Assembly (NCBI RefSeq): GCF_900302455.1
Contig: NZ_ONZG01000023.1
Coordinates: 1 to 32,264 of the forward strand
DNA length: 32,264 nucleotides
From: Falsiruegeria mediterranea M17
GTDB lineage: Bacteria; Pseudomonadota; Alphaproteobacteria; Rhodobacterales; Rhodobacteraceae
Direction: 5' to 3'
Part shown: positions 22,983 to 31,968 of the stretch, piece after piece
Position numbering within the stretch: the first letter of the stretch is position 1
How the letters are laid out: every line of letters begins with the position of its first letter
Program-made: the position numbers and the translations under genes
The notes under the pieces: model-generated
What the model saw: only the letters and a program-made list of their open reading frames with translations
What the model was told of the DNA's origin: nothing
Database searches by the model: none

Positions 22983-25781
22983 TTACAATCCCGGCATCAG
23001 CACATAGAAACCAATCACATCAACTGGTGTGATGGCGCTGACTTTTACCTGTCCTTTTGACCCTAGTGCCTGACGCACTCGAACATGGTCGCCGGCCAAA
23101 ACTTCTGACCGCTCATGCGCAAACTGGGTCAGAGCTGGCTGAAGAGCCTCCAGAGAATTCAACGCCCGTTCAATCTGGTTTTGGCGGGTGCTTTTGTCGA
23201 GGTTCTGACCGTCCTGATCGAGCAGTGCAAAGGCATCTTCGTCCCACTTCATTGGAAGCTTGGAGAAAGCGCTGAAGGCGATAGCAGCGGACTCTTCTGC
23301 CATGGCAAATTTGGGCCCTAGCTTGCCCCTGGAGTCGATGCGATGACGCACTCTTAGAAGAGCAAGCCAGGTAACCTCATCAACTGCATCCGTTTCCCAA
23401 GCCCCCAAACGTGGCAAGGTGGACAGGGCATCTTCGTCGGCAAACTCATCTAGAGCTTGCTCAAGGAAGTTTTCAGCCAGAACAGACGGCAAGGCATGTG
23501 CACGGTGAACAGAAATCGTGCCACTTGGAGGGCGAGCAGAGAACCCGACCTTGAGGGGCTTGATATCTGCATCATCTATCAAGCTTTCAGCAATAAACCG
23601 CTCCTTGATGTGGTCTGGAACCAGGTGAAGAGCGACCTTGTAGGCACCAGATTTTAGGGGCTCCAAGGGTTGTCCAAGACGTTTCATGGCTTGGAACACA
23701 AAACGTTCAGTATCCGCGTAACCACCAAGAGCCGTTTGGGTCGCCTCCCATTCCACGGCAACTTCTTCAGGTTTCAAAGAATTCTGAGCAAAAATGGTGC
23801 GGGTCTTCTTTTCCTGCTCGGAGGCATTGATCCATGCCATTTCAATCTGGCGAGCTTCTTCCGAGTCTGAAAAGTCGAGATCAAGGGTCATCTGTTCCTG
23901 ACCTCTTGCCCGCAGCATCACGGTAGACATGAGGGCTTTGGTCAACGAGCCTTGGTCATCAGGCATCGGAACCCGAACACCTGTCTGCTTAGCAATAGCT
24001 TCCGCTTTGCGGATGATCACTTCGAGAACAGCACCATCGACTGGGTTGTTCTCACCATACATTAGCACAGAGCGAACAATCGGCGCTTTCTGACCAAAAC
24101 GGTCGATACGGCCTTCTCGCTGTTGATGACGGGTCGGGTTCCATGAGAGGTCATAATGAATGACCGCATCGAACCAGGCTTGAAGGTTGATACCTTCAGA
24201 CAAGCAGTCGGTCGCAACAAGAATTCGGTTTTCGTGACCACCGAGTTCTTCAACTCGGATTTCACGTTCCTCTGACGGCATAGCCCCCGTGACAACTTCA
24301 ACCACATGCTTAGACGCGAACTTTTGAAGTGCTGCCCCAATTTGCTCGGCGGTTGCGATGTAGCGGCAGAAGATAACAGGCGAATGCCCCTTCTTGAGCA
24401 TATCCTCCAAGGCTTTGATGAGCGCCTTGAACTTGGGATCCTTTTCGACCTCTGCAGAGAGCTTGTCTGCTGTGGCAATGAGTGAACTGAGGTTTTCATC
24501 TTCGATGCCAACACCAGGTTCAAGATCGTTTTCAGAAAGCTCTTCATCATCTAGGGTTTGAGCTGAAAGTTCGCTTTCCGAGATGGCACTAGGATCCAGT
24601 TGGGCACGTGTCTTGAGCGCACGTGCAGCGGCAGCTGGACTGGACCCCACACAGCGCATCAAAGCGAGTGTGCCCCAGAAAGCGAGACGTTTCTTGGTCT
24701 CACCTTCAACGGACTCAATGACTTCCGCACAGTAATCGAGGATTTTTCCGTAGAATTCTTCATATTCGCCAGTCAGCCGATAGGGGAAGTTCGAGGTCTC
24801 ATGCGTTGGAAAGAGACCAGGTTCTTTCCATGCATCAATGTCACGACGACGACGCTGGATAAAATGTCCTGCAAGCCTTTCCCTCAGCTGGCGCTGTCGT
24901 TCACCTCCTGCATCCTGAAGTGCTGCGAATTCTTTATCCAAAAGCCCCAGGAGATTGTGAAAGGCTGTCTCATCACCCGAATGTGGAGTTGCGGTAAGAA
25001 GCAATATGTTGCGTTCAGGATCGTCTGCAAGTGAACGGACAAGCTCATAGCGTCTTTGCCGTCCTTTGCCTGCACTGACCGCGGAGTGGGCCTCATCAAC
25101 GACTACCATGTTGGGACATGCTCTCTTAAAGTCGAAAAAGCGGCGTTCACTCTTGATGAAGTCCATCGAAACCACGGTGAAGGGGTAGGCTTCGAAAATG
25201 GAGACGGTGTTGGGCAGGTTACGTTCAAGCCTGGCCGCTTCAGATGCGGTCACGGGTGTTGCCGGAATAGAGAACTTACTTTCAAGTTCACTTGTCCACT
25301 GCTCGACAAGATGGGGTGGGCAAAGCACGGTGAAGCGGTCGATTTCACCACGGTCGAGCATTTCCCTCAGAATGAGACCAGCTTCGATTGTCTTACCGAT
25401 ACCCACGTCATCAGCGATGAGGAGACGGATTACGTCCTGTCGAAGCGCCATCATCAAGGGAGCAAGCTGATAGGCTCTCGGTTCAAAGTTAATGCGACCA
25501 GCAGCACGGAAAGGGCCTGCACCACGGCGCAAGGACAGTCTGAGGGCATCCCTGAGTAACTGGGCGGCATCACGTCCACCCAATTTATCGGTCAGCGAAG
25601 GGGGGGCAAAGCTGGCGTAGGTTACAGGATCCGCTTCCAGCTCAGGAATGATCGTTTCAAGGTCGGCTTCAGAGCCGGAAAGTGGACGCAAAGTCAAAGC
25701 GTTCGAGCTATCGACAACAACCCATTCACGTCCACGAGCTCTTACCAATTCGCCAGGAGAAAACTGTTCTGCAATACCCAT
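22983..25781 (-). CDS. RapA/SNF2-type helicase, DrmD-like
   Basis: A 932-aa superfamily 2 ATPase. The N-terminus (LVRARGREWVVVDSS, then LRPLSGSEADLETIIPELE) is characteristic of the DISARM DrmD helicases as I know them. Helicase motifs: ADDVGIGKT (Walker A, Lys130), VVVDEAHSAVS (DEAH 229-232), LLTATPHSG, and in the C-terminal lobe ILVATDCLSEGINLQ and HQQREGRIDRFGQ. The last 300 residues are a C-terminal part without a recognised domain. It begins 3 nt behind the DUF1998 helicase gene and ends 10 nt before the methylase, so these three are one transcript. Predicted to translocate on DNA. Confidence 0.82.
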   Translation of the reverse strand: MGIAEQFSPGELVRARGREWVVVDSSNALTLRPLSGSEADLETIIPELEADPVTYASFAPPSLTDKLGGRDAAQLLRDALRLSLRRGAGPFRAAGRINFEPRAYQLAPLMMALRQDVIRLLIADDVGIGKTIEAGLILREMLDRGEIDRFTVLCPPHLVEQWTSELESKFSIPATPVTASEAARLERNLPNTVSIFEAYPFTVVSMDFIKSERRFFDFKRACPNMVVVDEAHSAVSAGKGRQRRYELVRSLADDPERNILLLTATPHSGDETAFHNLLGLLDKEFAALQDAGGERQRQLRERLAGHFIQRRRRDIDAWKEPGLFPTHETSNFPYRLTGEYEEFYGKILDYCAEVIESVEGETKKRLAFWGTLALMRCVGSSPAAAARALKTRAQLDPSAISESELSAQTLDDEELSENDLEPGVGIEDENLSSLIATADKLSAEVEKDPKFKALIKALEDMLKKGHSPVIFCRYIATAEQIGAALQKFASKHVVEVVTGAMPSEEREIRVEELGGHENRILVATDCLSEGINLQAWFDAVIHYDLSWNPTRHQQREGRIDRFGQKAPIVRSVLMYGENNPVDGAVLEVIIRKAEAIAKQTGVRVPMPDDQGSLTKALMSTVMLRARGQEQMTLDLDFSDSEEARQIEMAWINASEQEKKTRTIFAQNSLKPEEVAVEWEATQTALGGYADTERFVFQAMKRLGQPLEPLKSGAYKVALHLVPDHIKERFIAESLIDDADIKPLKVGFSARPPSGTISVHRAHALPSVLAENFLEQALDEFADEDALSTLPRLGAWETDAVDEVTWLALLRVRHRIDSRGKLGPKFAMAEESAAIAFSAFSKLPMKWDEDAFALLDQDGQNLDKSTRQNQIERALNSLEALQPALTQFAHERSEVLAGDHVRVRQALGSKGQVKVSAITPVDVIGFYVLMPGL

Positions 25782-25784
25782 GGT

Positions 25785-28700
25785 TTACTCCTTCAAGGCG
25801 GATTTCAAGTCGTTGAAGACCTGTTTTTTTTGGTCAGGTGATATGGGAAGGATAAAAAGCCTTACGCCCTTTGCATCCAAAGCCGAGCGCAATTCCTCGC
25901 TCACCCGCTCGTCCTCAACCGCAACAATGCGTTTCTTTCGCCAGAAAAGTGGGATCTCGACACCAGCGATTACCAAAGGATTTGGCTCAGGAGGCGGCAG
26001 TTCTCCTGCATCAACATCTGCTCCAGAAGAATGAGCAGGGGATGATACTGATCCTGACCCGTTTGCAGTTGTCACTGGTGCAGGGTCTTTTCTGGTTTCT
26101 TCCGGTGCAGAGGTCGTGCTGTAGGCCAGTCTCAGCAGCATCCTTTGCATTTCCTCATCACGTCGCTCGATATGCTCGTGGTCAGGTTGATTAAAATAGG
26201 ACAGTACACATCGGTAGCAGCCAGCCACGCAGTCCACACCAGTCTTCTGAACAAGCTTATCAGGATCACTATGTGGCGTGCTGAAGGATGAAGGCTCAAA
26301 ATGCATGATTTCGAGTGCTTTTCGAGCAACCAGTGCGATGCTGTCTTTTTCAGACACCATCTGTCCGAGAGCCCCAGCACCACCTTCGGCGGCTTCATAA
26401 AACAAAAGCGCACGGCGTTCTGAACGGGAAGGCGTTGGCTCTACGAGGATCTCGCCTTCTTCAAGCTGGAATACAGCTTCGATACCACGAGCCAATGCAT
26501 GCTGAAGTGTGGTGAGTGTCTTATCAGCTTCCTTCCCAAGATCGGAGAGCCACTCATCATCAAACCTGATGAGAAGTGCATTCTTACGGTCTTCTACCGT
26601 CGGCACGATGAGCTGTTTGAGTTGATCTGGGCGTTCTTCTTCACTGCCATCATCTTTGGGTTTGCCGACCCATACGCCAGTTTTTGGGTTGATATAGAAG
26701 CCAATCTCTGACTTGTCGGCTCGACGCCGCAAGCCCTTATTGATCCGGCTGATATAGGCAGCTTGAGCGTAGTCGATTTGGATGATGTCGCCATCATCAT
26801 CTCTGACTTTCATCGAAGCCGTGTAACTGGACGCATCAAAAGCGAATGTCGTCTGAATCTCAAAGCCTTGACGCTTACGCTCTTCGTCATTTGATGTGAT
26901 CCGTTCAGCGGGGCGTGTGCCAACATTCTCAATACGGTAGAGATTGGTCAGCGGAACAGATTTACTGAGTGCTGTGTTACACACATGGCAACGTTCCGGA
27001 TGCTCACCATCATGGCTTGCTCCACAGGAGGGGCAGAGGGCACGTGATTTGGTACTCAGATAGCCATCATCTCGGTCACCAGCCTCCTTGAGAAGGGCGC
27101 GGTCAACACGGAAGGCACGTCCTTCATGATAAACGAGGCTTTGAGGTCCGAATTCTGAAATCGCAAGGAACCTGGCACGCTGGATGTAACGCTGGTTCTT
27201 GCCATCATTTCCACCCTGCACGTAAGCCATCAAAGGTAAGCGTGGGAAGTTATATCCGGGAAGGAAACCTTCTGTCGCCAGATACCTGTAGATGTAGAAG
27301 TCATTATCCCTGTTCGACTGGTTAGACAAAAGGATAGACCGCTGGAACTCGCCCATGCGGCGGCGATCTTCTGCAGCTTTCCGCTCTGGGGGGGAAATCG
27401 TGTAATCTTTCAAGGTTCGCTCAGCCAAATCGATAGAACGCTCAGCAGCCTTCAAGAGATCTCGCCAGCGTTCGAAGGTATCATTGAAGCGACCGGGAGC
27501 CTTCGAGGTGATATCCGCGGTAACAAACTCCTTAGACTTGAACCAGCGTGGGTTGTCGCCGCTGTAGTCTTTTTCCAGAGCTGTCAAAACAGCTGTGATA
27601 AGTGGTTTTGCACGGTCAGCGGTGTGTGGGGCAGCAGCCACATCCCGGATTTCTGGCAGGAGTGCTTTTTCTGGGTCAGAGAGGTCAAGGTTAGCTTTGA
27701 TGTTCTTGTCCAACTCGATGTTGTCATCCTTCAGCTCCATACCCAGTGAGGCAAGCCACTCAGCGTTGAGATGGCTCTCAACCAAGTCACGGTTTTTGAG
27801 ATCGATGGAAGGTGGGACCACAATGCCATCAACAAGATCGGTCTTTCGGTCGAAGAAATACTGATCGTGCGGACTTTGAGCGGCGCAATAGGTCAAGATC
27901 AACGCAGCCTGTCCACTACGGCCAGCACGACCACTGCGTTGTGCGTAGTTGGCGGCTGTAGGGGGAGCATTGCGTAGATAGACCACATTCATGGCGGAAA
28001 TATCGACACCAAGTTCCATTGTTGGGGAGCAGAAAAGCGTCGGAAGAAACCGACTGTCTTCCTTGAAGTTTTTCAGGCTTTCCTCTGCCTCTTGGAGGGC
28101 TTTCTGGTCTTCCATTCCGTAGCGGAAGCGCATCTCCCGCAACTCTCTAAGGTCCCCTTCAACTTGGGCGGTGTGCTCGCGCCCCTCAAAACCGAAGAGA
28201 GTCTGTCCACCTCGGTCGAGCATTTCAGAGACCATCTGATAAACGCCGACAAAGTAGGTATTTGTCAGTTCGGCATCAGCAAGCGTTTCATCGAGAGCAA
28301 AGCGGACGGTAGACCCAGCGAGCCGCCAACCCATCCCGAATGGGCCAGCTTCTTTGATGACCGACCCATAGTTCTCAGATGCTTTCAGCAGCCCTTCAAG
28401 AACTTCAGGAACCTCTTTCAACTCGATGCGAAGCCCAGAAAAAGTCAGGTCCCGCATCTTGCGTCCGATGGCGCTGGTAGGACTTCCACGAAGGAGCCGG
28501 TCTTCATCCTTATTCTTCATTTCCTTTCTCTTCGGCGGCTCGGTCATGAAGATTGTGGAGGTCACCATGCGGTCATCATCGACGTTCCACGGTGACTTGA
28601 TGAGGTTGTGGTTTTTGCCGACCAGTTCTTCGAGCTTAAGTCTGTTGAGAGCGGCACAATCAACAGCAAGACCTTTGCGCATATGGTCGTAAAGTGCCTT

Positions 28701-31079
28701 GAGAGCCTCTCTACGTTCCTCTGTGCTGGCATTATTGAGGATGGGCGAGCTTCGGAATTCATCAGCATCAGCTGAAATATCATCCAGATATTTGTAACGT
28801 GCTGAGAGCAGCCCAAGCTGTTCAAGGTTAGGGTTCGTGTAGCGCCAACCTCTACGCTGATCGATCCAGAAAAGATGCTGTAAGTTCTGCCGCAAGATTG
28901 CTTCAGCCTCGTTGCGACGTTCACCCTTAACTCCGGTGTTCAGTAGCCATTCGGGCGAACGTTGGGCATAATCTGGTGAAGCAAGGAAACCGAGCGCTTT
29001 TTGGACCTCTTGACCAATATTTGCTTCATCGAGCGAGCCATCTGGCGCTGAACGCAGGGCGCTAATGATCGCCCCCCTAAGCATAGTGACAAACACGAAA
29101 TCGTTGAAGTGACCTGCCTGTAGGGCAGCATCCTGGCGATTGTCCGTGAATGCGAGTAGCTTGCGCGAGTAATCGTCAATCGTGGACGCTGGCGAATTCA
29201 TCCAGCGCAACACGGTAGACAGCAAGATGGTCGTGGCAGAGCTTCTGCTCTCGGCACTTAGGGATGCCAGTTTGTTGATGTCTCGTGCTGTAGAGGTGCT
29301 GACATCCCGACAGGAGGGGCAGAAACGATATTTTCCAGGCAGGAACCAAGCTTGCCGTGATCCGGAATGAGCGGTCCCGTCTGGCAGAACAGAAAACTGT
29401 TGTGCCCGCTTCTTGCGATAGGTGGCTTTCAGGCGCTTTTCGCCATTTGGCTTCTCATCAAGCCATGCGTCTGGGTAGTCCTCGTCTTTTCCGGAAAAAC
29501 TGAAGTCTGAACTTGTGGGTTCAGGCATTAGGAAACCCCAATCTGCCCCATCATCATCTTCATCGCCTTCTACAGGGATATCGTCGATTTCTCGCTTCTC
29601 GAAGACATCCGTACCGTCATGGCTGCGAAGTGTTACCGGATGGAACTCTTGGCCGCAGTTCCGGCAGAAATGGGTGGGGTAGAGCCGTTCAGCGTCATTA
29701 TTCGGGTTGAAGAGCTGCCCGCTGAAGGTCACATCCCGCTCACCCTCAGGGCGCAGGGTCATATAGAGCCTGCCTGCACCCGCTACGAACTGGTGCAGTT
29801 TAAACGCAAAAAGTGGGGAGTATTCCTTACTACCCTCAACTCGGTCTTTTTCCGGAACAGAATATCCGATGAGTGCTTCACGAAGGGCTTGAGCACAGAG
29901 TTCTACATCCAGTCCACAATCAGCGGAAAGGGTCTCAGCCGCTTCTTCCAGTGAGATTGGCTTTGCTCTTTCAGGCTTGGTTTCAACATTTTTGAGCCCA
30001 ACCCGGGTCTCGACCCAGATAGCCAGAGGATCATCGAAGAAATCAGAATTCTTGAGACCTTGGGCTACATTACCCTTGGAGGCAGCGAGAACGGCATCTG
30101 AAAGCCCACTTAATCCTTTAACTCCAATTTTTACTGGGTTCGTCACTCGTTTGAGGGTTTCTGTTACAATGGCATCTGGGCCGATATCAGCTCCAAAAAT
30201 CTGACTGGCAATGCGTGCGACTGCTTCGTTCTTTTCGTGTTGGGCACCTTCTGACGCCATAGTTGCCGATGTGCCAATGCACAGTGGGGGATTCTTGGGG
30301 GCGCCAATGCGAGAGCGCAGACGGCGCATGAGCATGGCAACGTCAGCACCCTGCCTCCCCCGATAGGTATGAAGTTCGTCCAGAACGATGAACTGCAAGC
30401 CTTCGCAGTTTTGCAGTACCTTGCGATCCAAGTCACTCTGACGTGTCATCAGAAGCTCAAGCATCATGAAGTTGGTGAGCAAAATATCTGGCGGATTGGC
30501 CTTGATGAGTTGCCTGTCTTCGTTGCTTTCTTGGCCCGTGTAACGCGCGTAGGTGACAAGGCCGCCAGTTGCAGATCCAAGGTAGCCTTCGAGTTCTTTT
30601 GCTTGGCTATTCGCCAATGCGTTCATTGGATAGATGACAATAGCACGTGTTTTCGCGCCTCCACCCGCTTTCTTGGCGCGAATGACGGCGTCTATGATTG
30701 GAATGAAGAAACACAGAGACTTGCCAGACCCTGTGCCGGTTGTGACGACGTAGCTTTGGCGTTCTTTTGCGAAGCTGATAGCTTGTTCTTGGTGCTTACG
30801 GAGCTTTAGGCTTGGGTCGGCCTGATCCGTTGGGCCCCACTTATCGTGGAACACGTCAGAGCATTCTGGCTCAAGCATACCTCCATTGATGAAATCAAGG
30901 ACAGACCCGCCTGATGCATAGTGTGGATTGATCTGCAGAAGCGGTTCGGGCCAAAATCGATTGTCGTCATATAAAGCGTCTACCTTCGAAGAAATTTCCG
31001 GTGACCTGATCTTCGTAAAGGACCTTGAAAATGCCTTGTATTGATCGATAACAAATCGATCTAGATTGAATACGTCCAT
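25785..31079 (-). CDS. large DEAD/DEAH helicase with DUF1998, apparent DrmA-DrmB fusion (or DruE-like)
   Basis: A 1764-aa protein. I start at ATG 31079, 4 nt behind the regulator's stop; the upstream ATG at 31139 would overlap the regulator by over 50 bp. Motifs: LRKHQEQAISF, VVTTGTGSGKS (Walker A about 113-121), PMNALANSQ, LDELHTYRGRQGADV (234-237), motif IV-VI SPTMELGVDIS and YAQRSGRAGRSGQ. Zinc-ribbon-like pairs follow (FCRNCGQEFHP, FCPSCRD, LCPSCGASHDG..CHVCN). The C-terminal DUF1998 module has EAAEGGAGALGQM and DCVAGCYRCVLSYFNQ (Cys1617/1621/1624). A Pro/Ser/Thr-rich linker and a 60-residue end domain (VEIPLFWRKKRIVAV) close it. In DISARM, drmA and drmB are separate genes (about 1300 and 600 aa); here one chain has about their sum. 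DruE of Druantia is the other large DUF1998 helicase, so the assignment depends on the neighbours (DrmD-like, adenine methylase), which favour DISARM. Confidence 0.78.
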   Translation of the reverse strand: MDVFNLDRFVIDQYKAFSRSFTKIRSPEISSKVDALYDDNRFWPEPLLQINPHYASGGSVLDFINGGMLEPECSDVFHDKWGPTDQADPSLKLRKHQEQAISFAKERQSYVVTTGTGSGKSLCFFIPIIDAVIRAKKAGGGAKTRAIVIYPMNALANSQAKELEGYLGSATGGLVTYARYTGQESNEDRQLIKANPPDILLTNFMMLELLMTRQSDLDRKVLQNCEGLQFIVLDELHTYRGRQGADVAMLMRRLRSRIGAPKNPPLCIGTSATMASEGAQHEKNEAVARIASQIFGADIGPDAIVTETLKRVTNPVKIGVKGLSGLSDAVLAASKGNVAQGLKNSDFFDDPLAIWVETRVGLKNVETKPERAKPISLEEAAETLSADCGLDVELCAQALREALIGYSVPEKDRVEGSKEYSPLFAFKLHQFVAGAGRLYMTLRPEGERDVTFSGQLFNPNNDAERLYPTHFCRNCGQEFHPVTLRSHDGTDVFEKREIDDIPVEGDEDDDGADWGFLMPEPTSSDFSFSGKDEDYPDAWLDEKPNGEKRLKATYRKKRAQQFSVLPDGTAHSGSRQAWFLPGKYRFCPSCRDVSTSTARDINKLASLSAESRSSATTILLSTVLRWMNSPASTIDDYSRKLLAFTDNRQDAALQAGHFNDFVFVTMLRGAIISALRSAPDGSLDEANIGQEVQKALGFLASPDYAQRSPEWLLNTGVKGERRNEAEAILRQNLQHLFWIDQRRGWRYTNPNLEQLGLLSARYKYLDDISADADEFRSSPILNNASTEERREALKALYDHMRKGLAVDCAALNRLKLEELVGKNHNLIKSPWNVDDDRMVTSTIFMTEPPKRKEMKNKDEDRLLRGSPTSAIGRKMRDLTFSGLRIELKEVPEVLEGLLKASENYGSVIKEAGPFGMGWRLAGSTVRFALDETLADAELTNTYFVGVYQMVSEMLDRGGQTLFGFEGREHTAQVEGDLRELREMRFRYGMEDQKALQEAEESLKNFKEDSRFLPTLFCSPTMELGVDISAMNVVYLRNAPPTAANYAQRSGRAGRSGQAALILTYCAAQSPHDQYFFDRKTDLVDGIVVPPSIDLKNRDLVESHLNAEWLASLGMELKDDNIELDKNIKANLDLSDPEKALLPEIRDVAAAPHTADRAKPLITAVLTALEKDYSGDNPRWFKSKEFVTADITSKAPGRFNDTFERWRDLLKAAERSIDLAERTLKDYTISPPERKAAEDRRRMGEFQRSILLSNQSNRDNDFYIYRYLATEGFLPGYNFPRLPLMAYVQGGNDGKNQRYIQRARFLAISEFGPQSLVYHEGRAFRVDRALLKEAGDRDDGYLSTKSRALCPSCGASHDGEHPERCHVCNTALSKSVPLTNLYRIENVGTRPAERITSNDEERKRQGFEIQTTFAFDASSYTASMKVRDDDGDIIQIDYAQAAYISRINKGLRRRADKSEIGFYINPKTGVWVGKPKDDGSEEERPDQLKQLIVPTVEDRKNALLIRFDDEWLSDLGKEADKTLTTLQHALARGIEAVFQLEEGEILVEPTPSRSERRALLFYEAAEGGAGALGQMVSEKDSIALVARKALEIMHFEPSSFSTPHSDPDKLVQKTGVDCVAGCYRCVLSYFNQPDHEHIERRDEEMQRMLLRLAYSTTSAPEETRKDPAPVTTANGSGSVSSPAHSSGADVDAGELPPPEPNPLVIAGVEIPLFWRKKRIVAVEDERVSEELRSALDAKGVRLFILPISPDQKKQVFNDLKSALKE

Positions 31080-31083
31080 ATTC

Positions 31084-31944
31084 CTATACTTCCGCTCTCG
31101 CCAGTGAATCTCTGTTTTGGAGAATAATTTGCTGCTCATTGGGGGATCTTGAATTCGGATCCACGTCCAGGCCTAGCCGCTTCAGGTTGTAAAATAGAAG
31201 GCATCTACGCACTTGTATTTCTGCTATGCCGTCCTGCATTGCGTAGTCGAGTTCAACTATTCTCCGTTGGTTTTCGGATAGGCCAGGGTGAGGCGCGATT
31301 TTGAGCGTTATTGTTTGGTGCCAGTCTTCATCTGTACCGGCATCGACATCTGATTGTTCCCCCAATGTGCTCTTCAGTATGCGTCCGAGAACAAAGTCTT
31401 TGAAAACTTGGTCTTTTGAGCAAAGCGCTCTCGCATGCCAACGAAATCCGTCATGTGCGAGGGCATGAGGAATGATAACGCGATCTTCTGGATCGGGGGA
31501 CGACATCGACTGATAGCTTATTTGCAGCTCTTTGCCCTGTTCACAGGCTAATAAGACGTTGCGAAGCGTTAGCGCGCTAAGTCCGCGCCCAGGCACAGTG
31601 GTTGCCAGAATGTCCGGCTGATAGACAATCCAGTCTGCAGTGGGGGCTGAACCGCCCCGTGAGATCGACAGGAGATCATCAAGATACTCTGACGGATCAA
31701 GCGCAGTGTAGTGTTCTTCGAACTTCGGGCCCAGAACGTAGGTCTTGGCCGTTTTATCGTAGATGATGTGTTCGGGATGATCATTGATGTAGCTATTGAG
31801 GTCTTTCGAAGCTTGAGCCCGACTAAGGCCCATAACGTCCATCAGATCCGCAAGGCCGACACGTCCACGCCAAAAGACCCTGTGCTCAATGAATGCACGG
31901 CGATCCTGCTGCCATCGTGAAAGACTATTCGATTCGCTTGTCAT
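31084..31944 (-). CDS. CapW/BrxR-like wHTH-WYL transcription regulator
   Basis: A 286-aa protein. The N-terminus (DRRAFIEHRVFWRGRVGLADLMDVMGLSRAQAS) is the winged helix seen in CapW/BrxR regulators, followed by VYDKTAKTYVLGPKF. A WYL domain (about 110-205) carries ISYQSMSS..VIIPHALAHDGFRWHARALC and KDFVLGRI; a WCX end follows. Such regulators repress phage-defence operons (CBASS, BREX) and release them on a nucleic-acid-type signal. It is the first gene of the operon and overlaps nothing; the next gene starts 4 nt after its stop. An inverted repeat lies just upstream of its start. The start is 31944, without a strong Shine-Dalgarno. Confidence 0.85.
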   Translation of the reverse strand: MTSESNSLSRWQQDRRAFIEHRVFWRGRVGLADLMDVMGLSRAQASKDLNSYINDHPEHIIYDKTAKTYVLGPKFEEHYTALDPSEYLDDLLSISRGGSAPTADWIVYQPDILATTVPGRGLSALTLRNVLLACEQGKELQISYQSMSSPDPEDRVIIPHALAHDGFRWHARALCSKDQVFKDFVLGRILKSTLGEQSDVDAGTDEDWHQTITLKIAPHPGLSENQRRIVELDYAMQDGIAEIQVRRCLLFYNLKRLGLDVDPNSRSPNEQQIILQNRDSLARAEV

Positions 31945-31952
31945 AGCTTAAG

Positions 31953-31968
31953 TCTAGTTCAACCTAGA
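31953..31968. promoter_or_regulatory. candidate operator of the defence operon
   Basis: TCTAG-TTCAAC-CTAGA inverted repeat, 9-24 nt upstream of the regulator start codon. Position directly ahead of a CapW/BrxR-like gene fits autoregulation. The arms are only 5 bp and no matched promoter was identified with confidence. Confidence 0.45.

Noticed and set aside
12413-31944. drmC (phospholipase-D) gene to complete canonical DISARM
   Set aside because: No HxKx4D signature pair was noticed in any protein of the operon; the HNH enzyme occupies the expected nuclease role.
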